A stretch of 64,000 bases of DNA from Ruegeria sp. PrR005 (GTDB taxonomy: Bacteria > Pseudomonadota > Alphaproteobacteria > Rhodobacterales > Rhodobacteraceae). The notes beneath the pieces are model-generated. The model had not been told where the DNA came from, did no database searches, and worked only from the letters and a program-made list of their open reading frames with translations. Positions 43,069 to 52,071 of this stretch are shown piece by piece. Each line of letters begins with the position of its first letter. The first letter of the stretch is position 1. The translations under genes were made by a program, and so were the position numbers. Where the stretch lies: NCBI RefSeq assembly GCF_010500245.1, contig NZ_JAAGOX010000010.1, forward strand, positions 1 through 64,000, read 5' to 3'.

Positions 43069-43710
43069 ATGGCAGTGAAAACAACGAAGAAAGTTCGCGA
43101 TGCGGATGCAACGCAGGCACGGATACTCGCCGCCGCCAAGAAAGAGTTCGCCAAGAGTGGTCTGGGAGGAGCGCGCGTTGATGAAATCGCCGACCGCGCA
43201 AAGGCCAACAAGCGGATGATCTATCACTACTTCGGTAACAAGGAAGATTTGTTCCGAATCGTTCTGGAAGAGGCCTATACCGATATCCGAACCGCCGAGC
43301 AGGCGCTGAAACTGGAACATCTGCCGGCCCGCGACGCGCTTGAAAAACTGATCCGATTTACCTGGGAGTACTACCTGAAGAATCCGGAGTTCATCACATT
43401 GGTGAACAGCGAAAACCTCCACAAAGCGCGCCATTTGAAGAAGTCCGACAAGATCGAGAATCTGTTCAAACGCTTCGTCGGCATGGTCGGCGCGCTTCTG
43501 GATCGGGGCGTGGAGGAAGGCACCTTTCGCCCCGGAATCGACCCAGTACAACTGAACATCACGATCGCCGCGATCGGGTACTACTACCTGACCAACCGTT
43601 TCACAGGCTCGATTGTCTTTCAGCGGGACCTGATGGCCCCCGAGGCATTGGAGGAACGGTTGGCCTTTAACATCGAAACCATAATGCGCATGGTCTGCAT
43701 AGATCCCTGA
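43069..43710 (+). CDS. TetR-family regulator of the catabolic island
   Basis: A 213-residue RutR/AcrR-type regulator with helix-turn-helix GGARVDEIADRAKANKRMIYHYFGNKE and a ligand domain of normal length that ends with an aromatic-rich helix (IGYYYLTNRFTGS). It is divergent from the importer operon. Four 18-bp inverted repeats with one consensus lie before the importer, acyl-CoA dehydrogenase, AKR and CoA-transferase promoters. The simplest reading is that this protein binds them and responds to a pathway intermediate; this is inference. Confidence 0.88.
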   Translation: MAVKTTKKVRDADATQARILAAAKKEFAKSGLGGARVDEIADRAKANKRMIYHYFGNKEDLFRIVLEEAYTDIRTAEQALKLEHLPARDALEKLIRFTWEYYLKNPEFITLVNSENLHKARHLKKSDKIENLFKRFVGMVGALLDRGVEEGTFRPGIDPVQLNITIAAIGYYYLTNRFTGSIVFQRDLMAPEALEERLAFNIETIMRMVCIDP

Positions 43711-43780
43711 ATGTTATCCAAGGGTCTAGTTGACCGGAACGCATTGCGGACCAAGCCACCCTACCAGCAGCCCGGGCCGA

Positions 43781-43803
43781 GGGCGCTGACACGTCAGCGT
43801 CCC
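43781..43803. terminator. Hairpin between convergent TetR and acyl-CoA synthetase genes
   Basis: GGGCGCTGA-cacg-TCAGCGTCC, a nine-base stem with one G-T pair, in the 154-bp gap between the TetR stop and the acyl-CoA synthetase stop. Confidence 0.5.
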
Positions 43804-43864
43804 AATCTTGGCGCATCGCCGATTTCCACCAATCCAAATGAGCACTGCCGCACCGGAGCTTGCC

Positions 43865-45622
43865 TTAGCGCGACTGCCGAAGCTCCTCGATGGTCTTTTC
43901 ACGCATCACGAATTTCTGGACCTTTCCGGTGATCGTCATCGGCATCTCCTCGACCACGCGGAAATGGCGCGGGATCTTGTAATGCGCGATCTGGCCTTGG
44001 CAGTATGTCCGCAGCTCGTCGGCATTCAGCGCCTCTCCAGGCCGGGCCGTGACCCAGGCACAGACTTCTTCGCCGAACTTCTCGTCGGGGATGCCGAACA
44101 CCTGCGCATCGCTGACCTTGGGGTGACGGATCAGGAACTCCTCGATCTCGCGCGGATAGATGTTCTCACCGCCGCGGATGATCATGTCCTTCACCCGCCC
44201 GACGATGGTACAGAACCCTTCGTCATCGAACACCGCCAGATCGCCGGTATGCATCCAGCCATCTGTGATGCTCTCGGCGCTCTTGGCCGCATCTTCCCAG
44301 TACCCTTTCATCACCGAATAGCCGCGGGTGCACAACTCGCCCTTCTCGCCCACAGCGACGATATCGCCATCCGGCCCGACCAGCTTGACCTCGAGATGCG
44401 GATGCACGCGGCCCACCGTTTCGCAACGCTTGTCGATCGGGTCGTGGACGAAACTCTGGAACGATACCGGCGACGTTTCGGTCATACCGTAACAGATCGT
44501 GACCTCGGCCATGTTCATCTTGGAATTGACCCGCCGCATCACCTCGATGGGACACGGCGCACCCGCCATGATGCCCGTCCGCATCGCGCTCAAGTCGCGC
44601 GGGCGGGATTCCAAGCCTTCTAGCATCGCAACGAACATCGTCGGCACGCCATAGGCAGCGGTGCAGCGCTCGCGCTCCAGGGTATCAAGCGTCGCCACAG
44701 GATCGAATCCCTCGCCCGGGAACACCATGGCCGCTCCTTTGCTGATCGCCCCAATCACCCCCATGACCATGCCGAAACAGTGGTAAAGCGGTACCGGAAT
44801 AGCCAGCCGGTCGGTCTCGGTCAGGTTGATCCGCCCGGTCACGAAGCGGGCATTGTTGACGATGTTGTAATGCGACAGGGTTGCGCCCTTGGGGCTGCCG
44901 GTGGTGCCCGAGGTGAACTGGATGTTGATCGCGTCGTCCGGGTTTAGCGTCCGGTCCACCGCTGGCAGGCGCAATAGCTGGGCCGGTCCGCCCAACCGGC
45001 GCAACGCCTCAAAGGAATAGGTGCCGGCAACCGGTTCATCGCCCATCACCACCACGCTGCGTAAATGTGGCAACTTGGCCGAATGCAACCGCCCCGGCGC
45101 CGCGCTGTCCAGCTCGGGCGCCAGATGCCTGACCATGCCGACATAATCCGATGTCTTGAACGCGCGGGCACAGATCAGCGCCTTGCAGCCCACCTTGTTG
45201 AGCGCATACTCCAGCTCGGCCAACCGGTAGGCCGGGTTTATGTTCACCATGATCGCGCCGATCCGCGCCGTGGCGAATTGCGTCAGCACCCACTCGAACC
45301 GGTTGGGCGACCAGATGCCGACCCGGTCGCCTTTTTCCAACCCCATTGCCAGCAGACCCGAGGCCAGTTCGTCGACCGCCCGATCAAGGTCGTAATAGCT
45401 GAGCCGGATGCCCTGTTCGCAAAACACCAGCGCCTCGCGCGGGCCAAAGCGCGACACCGCCTCGCGCAGCAGTTGCGGAATGGTGATATAGGTCAGCGGC
45501 GGACTCGACGGCCCCCGGACATAGGACATCCCGCCCTGAGGGGCGAGCGTTTCAGGCGCCGTTTCGGTGGTTGTATCCCAGCCAGAAATCCGGCTGGATA
45601 AACTTTCGCTCAGGATCGACAT
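43865..45622 (-). CDS. AMP-dependent acyl-CoA synthetase
   Basis: A 585-residue ligase of the fatty-acyl/acetyl-CoA class. Motifs: P-loop IQFTSGTTGSPKGATLSH, YGMTETSPVSF, the hinge GDLAVFDDEGFCTIVGR and the C-terminal catalytic Lys in ITGKVQKFVM. It forms acyl-CoA from an acid, ATP and CoA. It is the last gene after the importer-amidase unit, 48 bp from the amidase stop, so it probably activates the acid freed from the imported amide. Confidence 0.9.
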   Translation of the reverse strand: MSILSESLSSRISGWDTTTETAPETLAPQGGMSYVRGPSSPPLTYITIPQLLREAVSRFGPREALVFCEQGIRLSYYDLDRAVDELASGLLAMGLEKGDRVGIWSPNRFEWVLTQFATARIGAIMVNINPAYRLAELEYALNKVGCKALICARAFKTSDYVGMVRHLAPELDSAAPGRLHSAKLPHLRSVVVMGDEPVAGTYSFEALRRLGGPAQLLRLPAVDRTLNPDDAINIQFTSGTTGSPKGATLSHYNIVNNARFVTGRINLTETDRLAIPVPLYHCFGMVMGVIGAISKGAAMVFPGEGFDPVATLDTLERERCTAAYGVPTMFVAMLEGLESRPRDLSAMRTGIMAGAPCPIEVMRRVNSKMNMAEVTICYGMTETSPVSFQSFVHDPIDKRCETVGRVHPHLEVKLVGPDGDIVAVGEKGELCTRGYSVMKGYWEDAAKSAESITDGWMHTGDLAVFDDEGFCTIVGRVKDMIIRGGENIYPREIEEFLIRHPKVSDAQVFGIPDEKFGEEVCAWVTARPGEALNADELRTYCQGQIAHYKIPRHFRVVEEMPMTITGKVQKFVMREKTIEELRQSR

Positions 45623-45670
45623 TCTCCGCCTCCCTTGAATGGCCCGGATGAGTCAGTTCACCCCGTCTGG

Positions 45671-48061
45671 TCACATGGCACGCCAATCGCCGCTTTGCTC
45701 AAAAGCATGTGCCGCCTGGTAAATCTTCATCTCGCCGTAATTGCCAGCCACCAGCATCATCCCGATGGGCAGCCCCTCGCTCAGCCCGCAGGGTACGCTC
45801 ATCGCGGGCAGGCCGCCATTGAACGGCGCGGTGTTTGGGACCATCTCGAACGCCCGCTGAACGTAAAGGCTGATCGAGCAGTCGGACGGCGGGATCTCTT
45901 GCGGTTTGATCGGCAGGGTCGGCATCAAAAGCAGGTCGTATTGCTTCAGCGCGGCAAGGTAACGCTCGTTCACCTTGCGCATGATATTCTGGCCCTTGCC
46001 ATAGAACCGTCCGCGATACTGGCTCTGGAAATGCTCGCCGACGAACATGCAGGCCTTCAGCGAATGGCTCAGCTCATCGGCCCGGTTGCGCCATTGCGCC
46101 ATGTGGTCGGTCATGGAGGGCAGGAAAAGGCCGCGATAATTGGTGCCGGTCGAGTTGCCCCACATCATCAGGTCCTGAAGCCCTTCGAGCGTGATCGCGG
46201 TCCAGGCGTCCATCGCCGTATAGTGTTCGGGGATCGACACCTCCTCGACCCGCGCGCCCAGCTCGCGGAACCGCTCGGCGGCCTGCATGACCTTCTGGTC
46301 CACGTCGGCCTCTGAATTGGGATGGGCAAAACCCTCTTTCAGCACGCCGATCCGCATCCCCTGCGCACCCCGGCCCAGGGCCTCGGTATAGCGGTAGACC
46401 TTGGGCTTGTATTGCCGGGGATCAAGCCCGTCTTCCCCGGCCAACACCTCCAGCAACAGCGCATTGTCCGCCACGTTGTTGGTTACCGGGCCAAGGTGGT
46501 CGATCGTCTGTTCGATCGGCATCGCCCCGGTATAGGGCACCAGCCCGTGGGTCGGCTTCATGCCGTAAACCCCGCAGTTGGACGCAGGAATGCGGATCGA
46601 CCCGCCCTGATCCCCGGCGATCGCCATATCGACCTCGCCTGCCGCCACCAAGGCCGCCGAGCCACTGGAAGAGCCACCCGCCATATAGCCGCGCTTCCAC
46701 GGGTTGTGGACCGGGCCCTTGGCGTTGGTATGCGACCCGCCAGACAGACAGAAATTCTCGCAATGCGCCTTGCCGGCGATCACCGCACCGGCATCCAGCA
46801 TCCGGGTGACAATCGTGGCGTCGATCTCGGGCGTATAGCCTTCCATGATCGACGAGCCGTTCATCATCGGAACGCCTGCCAGGCAGATCGTATCCTTGAT
46901 CGCGATCCGCTTGCCGCGCAGCGGCCCGTCCGGCGCGCCACGTACCTCGGTTTTCACATACCATGCATTGAGCGGGTTTTCCGACGGGTCCGGGAAATGC
47001 CCGGGAGACCGTGGATAGCGCACCTCGGGCAGGTAATCGGGCATCGCGTCGAGCCGGTCATAGGCCTGCATATAGGGTTCGATGATCTGGGTGTATTCCA
47101 TCAGGTCCTGATCCGACAGGCTCATGCCGAAACGGTCTGCCATGGACCGCATCTGGGCAAGCGTAGGGCGTCTGATACTCATTGCGGTCCCCGCTGAGGT
47201 GATATGGGTTTGCGGTTTGGCCGGGTCGCGGCGCGGCCCGGTGCCAGTCGGGAATGACGGCATCTCAGCCACGGATCGCGGCGAAGATGGCGGCGCGGAT
47301 CTGGTGACCGCACCCTGTGCCCGTGTCGACCGGGCCGCGCCAAAGCCAAGGAACTGATCCACCTTGTTCTGATCACTCAGGTCGGCGCGGCTCAATTCGC
47401 CTGCGATCCGGCCCCGTTCCAGCACCAGTACCCGGTCACTGAGATCGGCGATAAAGTCGAAATTCTGCTCGACCAGCAGCACCGAGAAACCCCGGTTGCG
47501 GCGCAGTTTCAGCAGGGTTTCGGCCATTTCCTCGATGATCGAGGGCTGGATGCCCTCGGTCGGCTCGTCCAGAAGCAGGAAATCCGGATCACCCATCAGG
47601 CAGCGCGCCAGCGCCAGCAATTGCTGCTCGCCCCCCGACAGCGCGCCGCCGTCGCGATCCAAAAGCGGGCGCAGGCGCGAGAAATCAGCCAGCACGCTCT
47701 CCATCACATCCTGTTCCGAGGCGCCGGAATAGTCGTGCCAGGCAAAGCGCAGGTTGTCGCGCACAGACAACTGCGGGAAAATCCCCCTGCCCTGCGGCAC
47801 ATACCCCAACCCCAGCCCGGCGCGTTCATAGGGCGCCATGCGGGTAATCTCGGCGGCATGGAACCGTACGCTGCCCGCTGTTGCGGGCAGAAATCCCATC
47901 AGCGTTTTCAAGAGTGTGGTCTTGCCCATTCCGTTGTGGCCCAGAATGCCGACCACCTCGCCCTCGGCGACGGCAAAGTCGATGCCGTGCAGGATCGGCA
48001 CCTTGCCATAACCCCCGGACAGGCCCTTGACCTCTAGCGTCATGGTTACGTCTTCCGCCAT
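45671..48061 (-). CDS. LivF/UrtE-type ABC ATPase fused in frame to an amidase
   Basis: One 796-residue frame with two enzymes. Residues 1 to about 240 are a branched-chain/urea-type ATPase: GHNGMGKTTLLK, LSGGEQQLLALARCL, LLLDEPTEGI. A low-complexity Pro/Ser/Thr linker follows (about residues 245-295). The rest is an amidase-signature enzyme with the Ser-cis-Ser-Lys triad: Lys in RIAIKDTICL, Ser in MAGGSSSGSAAL, Ser in GDQGGSIRIP. The amidase part starts at an internal ATG (47182) with only a weak ribosome site, so a separate amidase might also be made. I see no frameshift or stop between the parts. Confidence 0.85.
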   Translation of the reverse strand: MAEDVTMTLEVKGLSGGYGKVPILHGIDFAVAEGEVVGILGHNGMGKTTLLKTLMGFLPATAGSVRFHAAEITRMAPYERAGLGLGYVPQGRGIFPQLSVRDNLRFAWHDYSGASEQDVMESVLADFSRLRPLLDRDGGALSGGEQQLLALARCLMGDPDFLLLDEPTEGIQPSIIEEMAETLLKLRRNRGFSVLLVEQNFDFIADLSDRVLVLERGRIAGELSRADLSDQNKVDQFLGFGAARSTRAQGAVTRSAPPSSPRSVAEMPSFPTGTGPRRDPAKPQTHITSAGTAMSIRRPTLAQMRSMADRFGMSLSDQDLMEYTQIIEPYMQAYDRLDAMPDYLPEVRYPRSPGHFPDPSENPLNAWYVKTEVRGAPDGPLRGKRIAIKDTICLAGVPMMNGSSIMEGYTPEIDATIVTRMLDAGAVIAGKAHCENFCLSGGSHTNAKGPVHNPWKRGYMAGGSSSGSAALVAAGEVDMAIAGDQGGSIRIPASNCGVYGMKPTHGLVPYTGAMPIEQTIDHLGPVTNNVADNALLLEVLAGEDGLDPRQYKPKVYRYTEALGRGAQGMRIGVLKEGFAHPNSEADVDQKVMQAAERFRELGARVEEVSIPEHYTAMDAWTAITLEGLQDLMMWGNSTGTNYRGLFLPSMTDHMAQWRNRADELSHSLKACMFVGEHFQSQYRGRFYGKGQNIMRKVNERYLAALKQYDLLLMPTLPIKPQEIPPSDCSISLYVQRAFEMVPNTAPFNGGLPAMSVPCGLSEGLPIGMMLVAGNYGEMKIYQAAHAFEQSGDWRAM

Positions 48062-48062
48062 G

Positions 48063-48779
48063 TCAGGCCTTCTTTCCCAGATAGACATTGCGCACCTGTG
48101 GATCGGCCATCACCCGGTCCACATGATCCTCCATCAGCACCGCGCCCTGGTGAAACACCGTCACCTGTTCCGCGATCGAGCGGATGAATTGCATGTCATG
48201 CTCGACGATGACGATTGCGGCGGTCTTGTTCAGCTCGCGGATGATGCCGGTCATCCGGTCCACATCCTCGGCGCTCATTCCCGCCGCCGGTTCGTCGAGC
48301 AGTACCAGCCACGGGTCGGCCACCGCGACCAGGCCCAATTCGACCCGCTGCCGCTCGCCATGCGCCAATTGCCCCAGCGTACTGCGCGAAATCGGACCCA
48401 GCGCCAGCCGCTCGATCATCTCGGTCGTCTTCCGGCCCGCCTCGTCAGAGGGATAGAACCGCCGGGCTGCCAGCCAGATATTCTCGAAAACATTCAGGTT
48501 ATCCATCACGCTGGGCGTCTGCATCTTGATGCCCACCCCCAGCGAGGCGATCTGATGAGGCATCCAGTGGGTGGTCTCGTGCCCGCGCATGAACACCTGC
48601 CCCTCGGTCGGGGTCTGCAATCCGGTCACGCATTTGAAAAACGTGGATTTTCCGGCACCGTTGGGCCCGATCAGACACCGCAACTCGCGTGCGCGCAGCT
48701 TGAAATTCACGTTGTCAGCGGCGGTCACCCCGCCAAAGCGCATGGTCAATGCATGGGTTTCCAGAACGATCTCAGCCAC
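48063..48779 (-). CDS. livG: Branched-chain/urea-type ABC ATPase (LivG/UrtD)
   Basis: A 238-residue ATPase with GPNGAGKSTFFK, the signature LAHGERQRVELGL and Walker B WLVLLDEPAAGM. GTG at 48779 is the likely start, because AGGGAGGGG lies just before it; this overlaps the permease stop by eight bases. The GMSAEDVDRM ending after Walker B is typical of UrtD/LivG proteins. Partner ATPase is the fused protein downstream. Confidence 0.9.
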   Translation of the reverse strand: MAEIVLETHALTMRFGGVTAADNVNFKLRARELRCLIGPNGAGKSTFFKCVTGLQTPTEGQVFMRGHETTHWMPHQIASLGVGIKMQTPSVMDNLNVFENIWLAARRFYPSDEAGRKTTEMIERLALGPISRSTLGQLAHGERQRVELGLVAVADPWLVLLDEPAAGMSAEDVDRMTGIIRELNKTAAIVIVEHDMQFIRSIAEQVTVFHQGAVLMEDHVDRVMADPQVRNVYLGKKA

Positions 48780-49812
48780 CTGTCCCCTCCCTGTTGCGGG
48801 TCCGGCGGACCTGGTGGATACGTCCCAGCGGGCGGCGGCCAAAGCTGATCCGCCACAGCGAGGCCAGCGCAGGCACGATGCCGCGCGGCAGGAACAGTAC
48901 GAAGAGGACCAGGATCAGCCCCATGATCAGCGTGTTGTCGATCATGCTTTGCTGCCCCAGCAGGAACTTGAGATAGGCGAGCCCAGCCGCACCCAGGATC
49001 GGCCCCAACCGGGTGCCAAGCCCCCCGACGATGCACCAGATGATGATCTCGGCCGATTGGCTTAGGGAAAAGAGGTTCGGCGTGACGATCTCGCCCCAGT
49101 TGGCGAACAGCGCGCCTGCCAGCCCGGCAATCGCCGCACCCACGGCGAACAGCACCGTCTTGCGTGCCCGCACGTCATAGCCCATCAGCGCGATCCGGGT
49201 CTCGTTCTCGCGGATACCAACCGCGACGCGCCCAAAGCTTGACCGGAGCAGGGCCGAGACAAGCACGAAGACTATCGCCAGCGCCACCGCGCAGACATAG
49301 AAATAGGCGTCACCCCAGATATAGGCGTCCGGGTCGCCTGGCACGTTCAATGTCTGAAAACCGGGAATGCCGTTGAACCCACCCATCCGCGCCTTGCCGA
49401 TCACATATTGCGGTCCCGCGGTAGAGTTCATGAACTTGAAGAGGATGAGTGTCACCACCAGCGTGATCACGCCCAGATAGACATCGGTGAGGCGCCCATA
49501 GAACATCATCGCGCCAAGAAGTGCCGCAAAGATCGCAGGCACCAGCACGGCCAGGATCATCGGTACCGTGCTTTCGCCGATGTTGATTGCGGCGATCGCA
49601 TAGGTATAGGCGCCGAGCCCGAAAAACGCTGCCTGGCCAAAGCACAGGATGCCGCCAAAGCCCCAGATCAGCCCCAGGCTCAGCCCCAGCATGCCGTAGA
49701 TCACCAGCACGGTCAGCGTATAGGTCGCGATCATCAACGGCATGATCCAGATCAGGATGGCCGAAACGATGATGGTCAGGATCATGTCGCGCGACAGGCT
49801 GCCGGTCATCAC
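48772..49812 (-). CDS. livM: Branched-chain/urea-type ABC permease (LivM/UrtC)
   Basis: A 346-residue permease with about ten helices. Characteristic segments are YGMLGLSLGLIWGFGGILCFGQAAFFGLGAYTY split over two helices and RVAVGIRENETRIALMGYD, a conserved cytoplasmic loop of LivM. It pairs with the LivH-type permease, whose stop overlaps its start by four bases (ATGA at 49809). Confidence 0.9.
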   Translation of the reverse strand: MMTGSLSRDMILTIIVSAILIWIMPLMIATYTLTVLVIYGMLGLSLGLIWGFGGILCFGQAAFFGLGAYTYAIAAINIGESTVPMILAVLVPAIFAALLGAMMFYGRLTDVYLGVITLVVTLILFKFMNSTAGPQYVIGKARMGGFNGIPGFQTLNVPGDPDAYIWGDAYFYVCAVALAIVFVLVSALLRSSFGRVAVGIRENETRIALMGYDVRARKTVLFAVGAAIAGLAGALFANWGEIVTPNLFSLSQSAEIIIWCIVGGLGTRLGPILGAAGLAYLKFLLGQQSMIDNTLIMGLILVLFVLFLPRGIVPALASLWRISFGRRPLGRIHQVRRTRNREGTGG

Positions 49813-50675
49813 AGCCTCCCCTTCAGGAAGCGCCCGGTGATGCCCTGCGGCAGCAGCCGCAGCAGGATGACGGCCGCCACCAGCAACGCGACCTCGCCAA
49901 TCACCGGCGATATGGCAAACGTAAAGATCTGGCTGACGATGCCGAAGAACCCGGCGCTCGACAGCAGCCCGGCCACCAACGACGGCCCGCCCGCGATGAC
50001 GGTTATAAAGGCCTTGGCGATATAGGCACCGCCCGATGTGGGCACCAGACCCACCAGCGGCGCCAGCACCGCGCCCGCCAGACCCGAGAGCGCCGAGCCG
50101 CAGAAGAAGGTCGCCATATAGATCCGGTCGGGGCTGTATCCCAGCGACGCGGCCATATCCGCCCGTTGCATCGCACCCCGCGCCACCAGCCCGGCGCGGG
50201 TGGTCTTGAGCACCGCAAGAATGCCAATCAAGAGCAGCACCGACACCACGATGATGAAGAAGTTGTATCCGTTGATCTGGTAGCTACCAACCGCGAAGCC
50301 GGGGATCGGCGTAGAAATCCCGGTGGTCGTATTGCCAAAGATCATCGTGGTCATGCCGATGAAAAACAGGCTCAGCCCCCAGGTCGCCAGCATGGTGTCG
50401 ACCAGCCGCCCATACAGATGCCGGATCACCAGTCGCTCGACCACCAGCCCGATCAGACCCACGATCAGCGGCGCGATGATCAACATGGCAACAAAGACGT
50501 TCACGCCGAGGTTCACGGCAGTGATGGTGGCATAGCCGCCCATCATCATGAATTCGCCATGGGCCAGGTTGATCACCTTCATCATGCCGAAAACCACCGC
50601 CAGCCCCGCCCCGATCAGGATCAGCGAGGCAACGGCGTAAAGCATCTCCACCAGTATGACGAATGAAAGGTCCAT
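49809..50675 (-). CDS. livH: Branched-chain/urea-type ABC permease (LivH/UrtB)
   Basis: A 288-residue permease starting at the ATG at 50675; the open extension to 50762 is not supported. Family segments are GLAVVFGMMKVINLAHGEFMMMGGY split over helix 1 and its loop and ARGAMQRADMAASLGYSPDRIY. It forms the channel with LivM. A GC hairpin separates it from the binding-protein gene upstream. Confidence 0.9.
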   Translation of the reverse strand: MDLSFVILVEMLYAVASLILIGAGLAVVFGMMKVINLAHGEFMMMGGYATITAVNLGVNVFVAMLIIAPLIVGLIGLVVERLVIRHLYGRLVDTMLATWGLSLFFIGMTTMIFGNTTTGISTPIPGFAVGSYQINGYNFFIIVVSVLLLIGILAVLKTTRAGLVARGAMQRADMAASLGYSPDRIYMATFFCGSALSGLAGAVLAPLVGLVPTSGGAYIAKAFITVIAGGPSLVAGLLSSAGFFGIVSQIFTFAISPVIGEVALLVAAVILLRLLPQGITGRFLKGRL

Positions 50676-50744
50676 CGTGTCTTTCGGTCTGTTTTGCGCG
50701 TGCAGGGGCCGCCCCCGGCCATTGCGCCGGAGGGGAGTTCGGGA

Positions 50745-50766
50745 CGGGGTGGCATTTGCCACCCCG
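50745..50766 (-). terminator. Intra-operon attenuator hairpin
   Basis: CGGGGTGGC-attt-GCCACCCCG, a perfect nine-base stem with a four-base loop, between the binding-protein stop (50786) and the permease start (50675). It should raise binding-protein output over permease. Confidence 0.65.
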
Positions 50767-50785
50767 CCTCAGATCCGCAGAAACG

Positions 50786-52009
50786 TCAGATCTGGATTTC
50801 GTATTGGGTGTTGTCGTCCGGGTTGGCCTCAAGATCACACACCGCCTGGGTATCGATCGGCGGGCGCTGCGAAAGGGTTTCCACCACGTCCATCTTCTGG
50901 TCCTTGAACTTCATCAGATGCACATCAACCGTGGCATGATGCGTCTTGGGGTCGACGGTGTATTTGCCCGCCGGTCCGTCATACGACACGCCCGTTTCCA
51001 GCGCCGCAATTACCGCGTCACGCTCGACTGAACCGGCCATCTCGACACCCTTGGCCCACGTGTGAACACCGTAATAAGTCGAGATTGCCAGCTCGTGCAG
51101 CGCGCTGGGATCGCCATATGCCGCGCTCCACCGTTCCTTGAAGGCAGTGTTGGCCGGTGTGTCGAGGTCCTGGCTATAGGAATAGGCCACCATGATTCCA
51201 TTGCCCTCTTCGGGGGTCAGCACCTTGTGCTCGTTGCCCACACCCAGCGTGGTCGAGGCCAGCGGGATCTTGTCCTTCATCCCCGAGGCCGCCCATTGCC
51301 GGAAGAAACTCAGATGCGCTCCGCCCACCAGCGGCGCGATCACCAGATCGGGCGCGGCGGTCTGGATCTTGGCGATGGTCGCCCCGAAATCAGCTACGTC
51401 GAGCGGGAAGAAATCGGTCGACAGCACCTCGCCCCCGGCATCGCGGACGTATTTCTCAATCCAGCGCGCGGTGATCTGGCCATAGTTATAATCGGCGGCC
51501 AGCGTATAGACCTTTTTGCCGCCCGCCTCCTTCATCGCCCAGGGCACCAGCACCTCGGCCTGCTGCGCGGGGGTGAGACCATTGCAGAAGATGTTGCGGT
51601 CGCAAACGCCGCCCTCGTACTGGACGTTGTAGAAATACAGCGTCTTGGTCTTGCGCATGGTCTGGCGGATCGCCTCGCGCGAGGCGCTGAGGATGCCGCC
51701 ATGCACCACATCAACCTTGTCCTGCCGGGTCAGTTGCTGGGCGTATTGAGAATAGAGCGCCATATCCGACTGGGTGTCATAGGCCATCACGTCGATCTTG
51801 CGACCCAGCAGCCCGCCTGCGCCGTTGATCTCGTTCACCGCCAGGCGCAGCGCCATGTCCATCGGCTTGCCATAGGCGTCGAAGATGCCCGAGGTGTCGA
51901 CGATCGAGCCTAGCTTGATCGTATCGGCCGCCAGCACCGCCCGGGGCAGCATCGCCGCACCCGTCATTGCTGCCGTCGCGCCCAGGAAATTCCGTCTGTT
52001 TATAGTCAT
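50786..52009 (-). CDS. Urea/amide ABC substrate-binding protein, Tat leader
   Basis: A 407-residue binding protein of the Urt/Fmd type. The ATG at 52009 follows GGAGG. The leader has NRRNFLGATAA, a Tat motif. The mature part has VHGGILSASREAIRQTM, LYFYNVQYEGGVCDRNIFC and YTLAADYNYGQITARW, all characteristic of urea or short-amide binding proteins. It supplies the Liv-type permeases downstream. The coupled amidase suggests that the ligand is an amide rather than a branched-chain amino acid. Confidence 0.88.
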   Translation of the reverse strand: MTINRRNFLGATAAMTGAAMLPRAVLAADTIKLGSIVDTSGIFDAYGKPMDMALRLAVNEINGAGGLLGRKIDVMAYDTQSDMALYSQYAQQLTRQDKVDVVHGGILSASREAIRQTMRKTKTLYFYNVQYEGGVCDRNIFCNGLTPAQQAEVLVPWAMKEAGGKKVYTLAADYNYGQITARWIEKYVRDAGGEVLSTDFFPLDVADFGATIAKIQTAAPDLVIAPLVGGAHLSFFRQWAASGMKDKIPLASTTLGVGNEHKVLTPEEGNGIMVAYSYSQDLDTPANTAFKERWSAAYGDPSALHELAISTYYGVHTWAKGVEMAGSVERDAVIAALETGVSYDGPAGKYTVDPKTHHATVDVHLMKFKDQKMDVVETLSQRPPIDTQAVCDLEANPDDNTQYEIQI

Positions 52010-52071
52010 CCCACTTACCTCCGTGTTGTCTGTCTTGGTGTCATGCGCGGATGTCGTTCCGCGTCCTTGCT

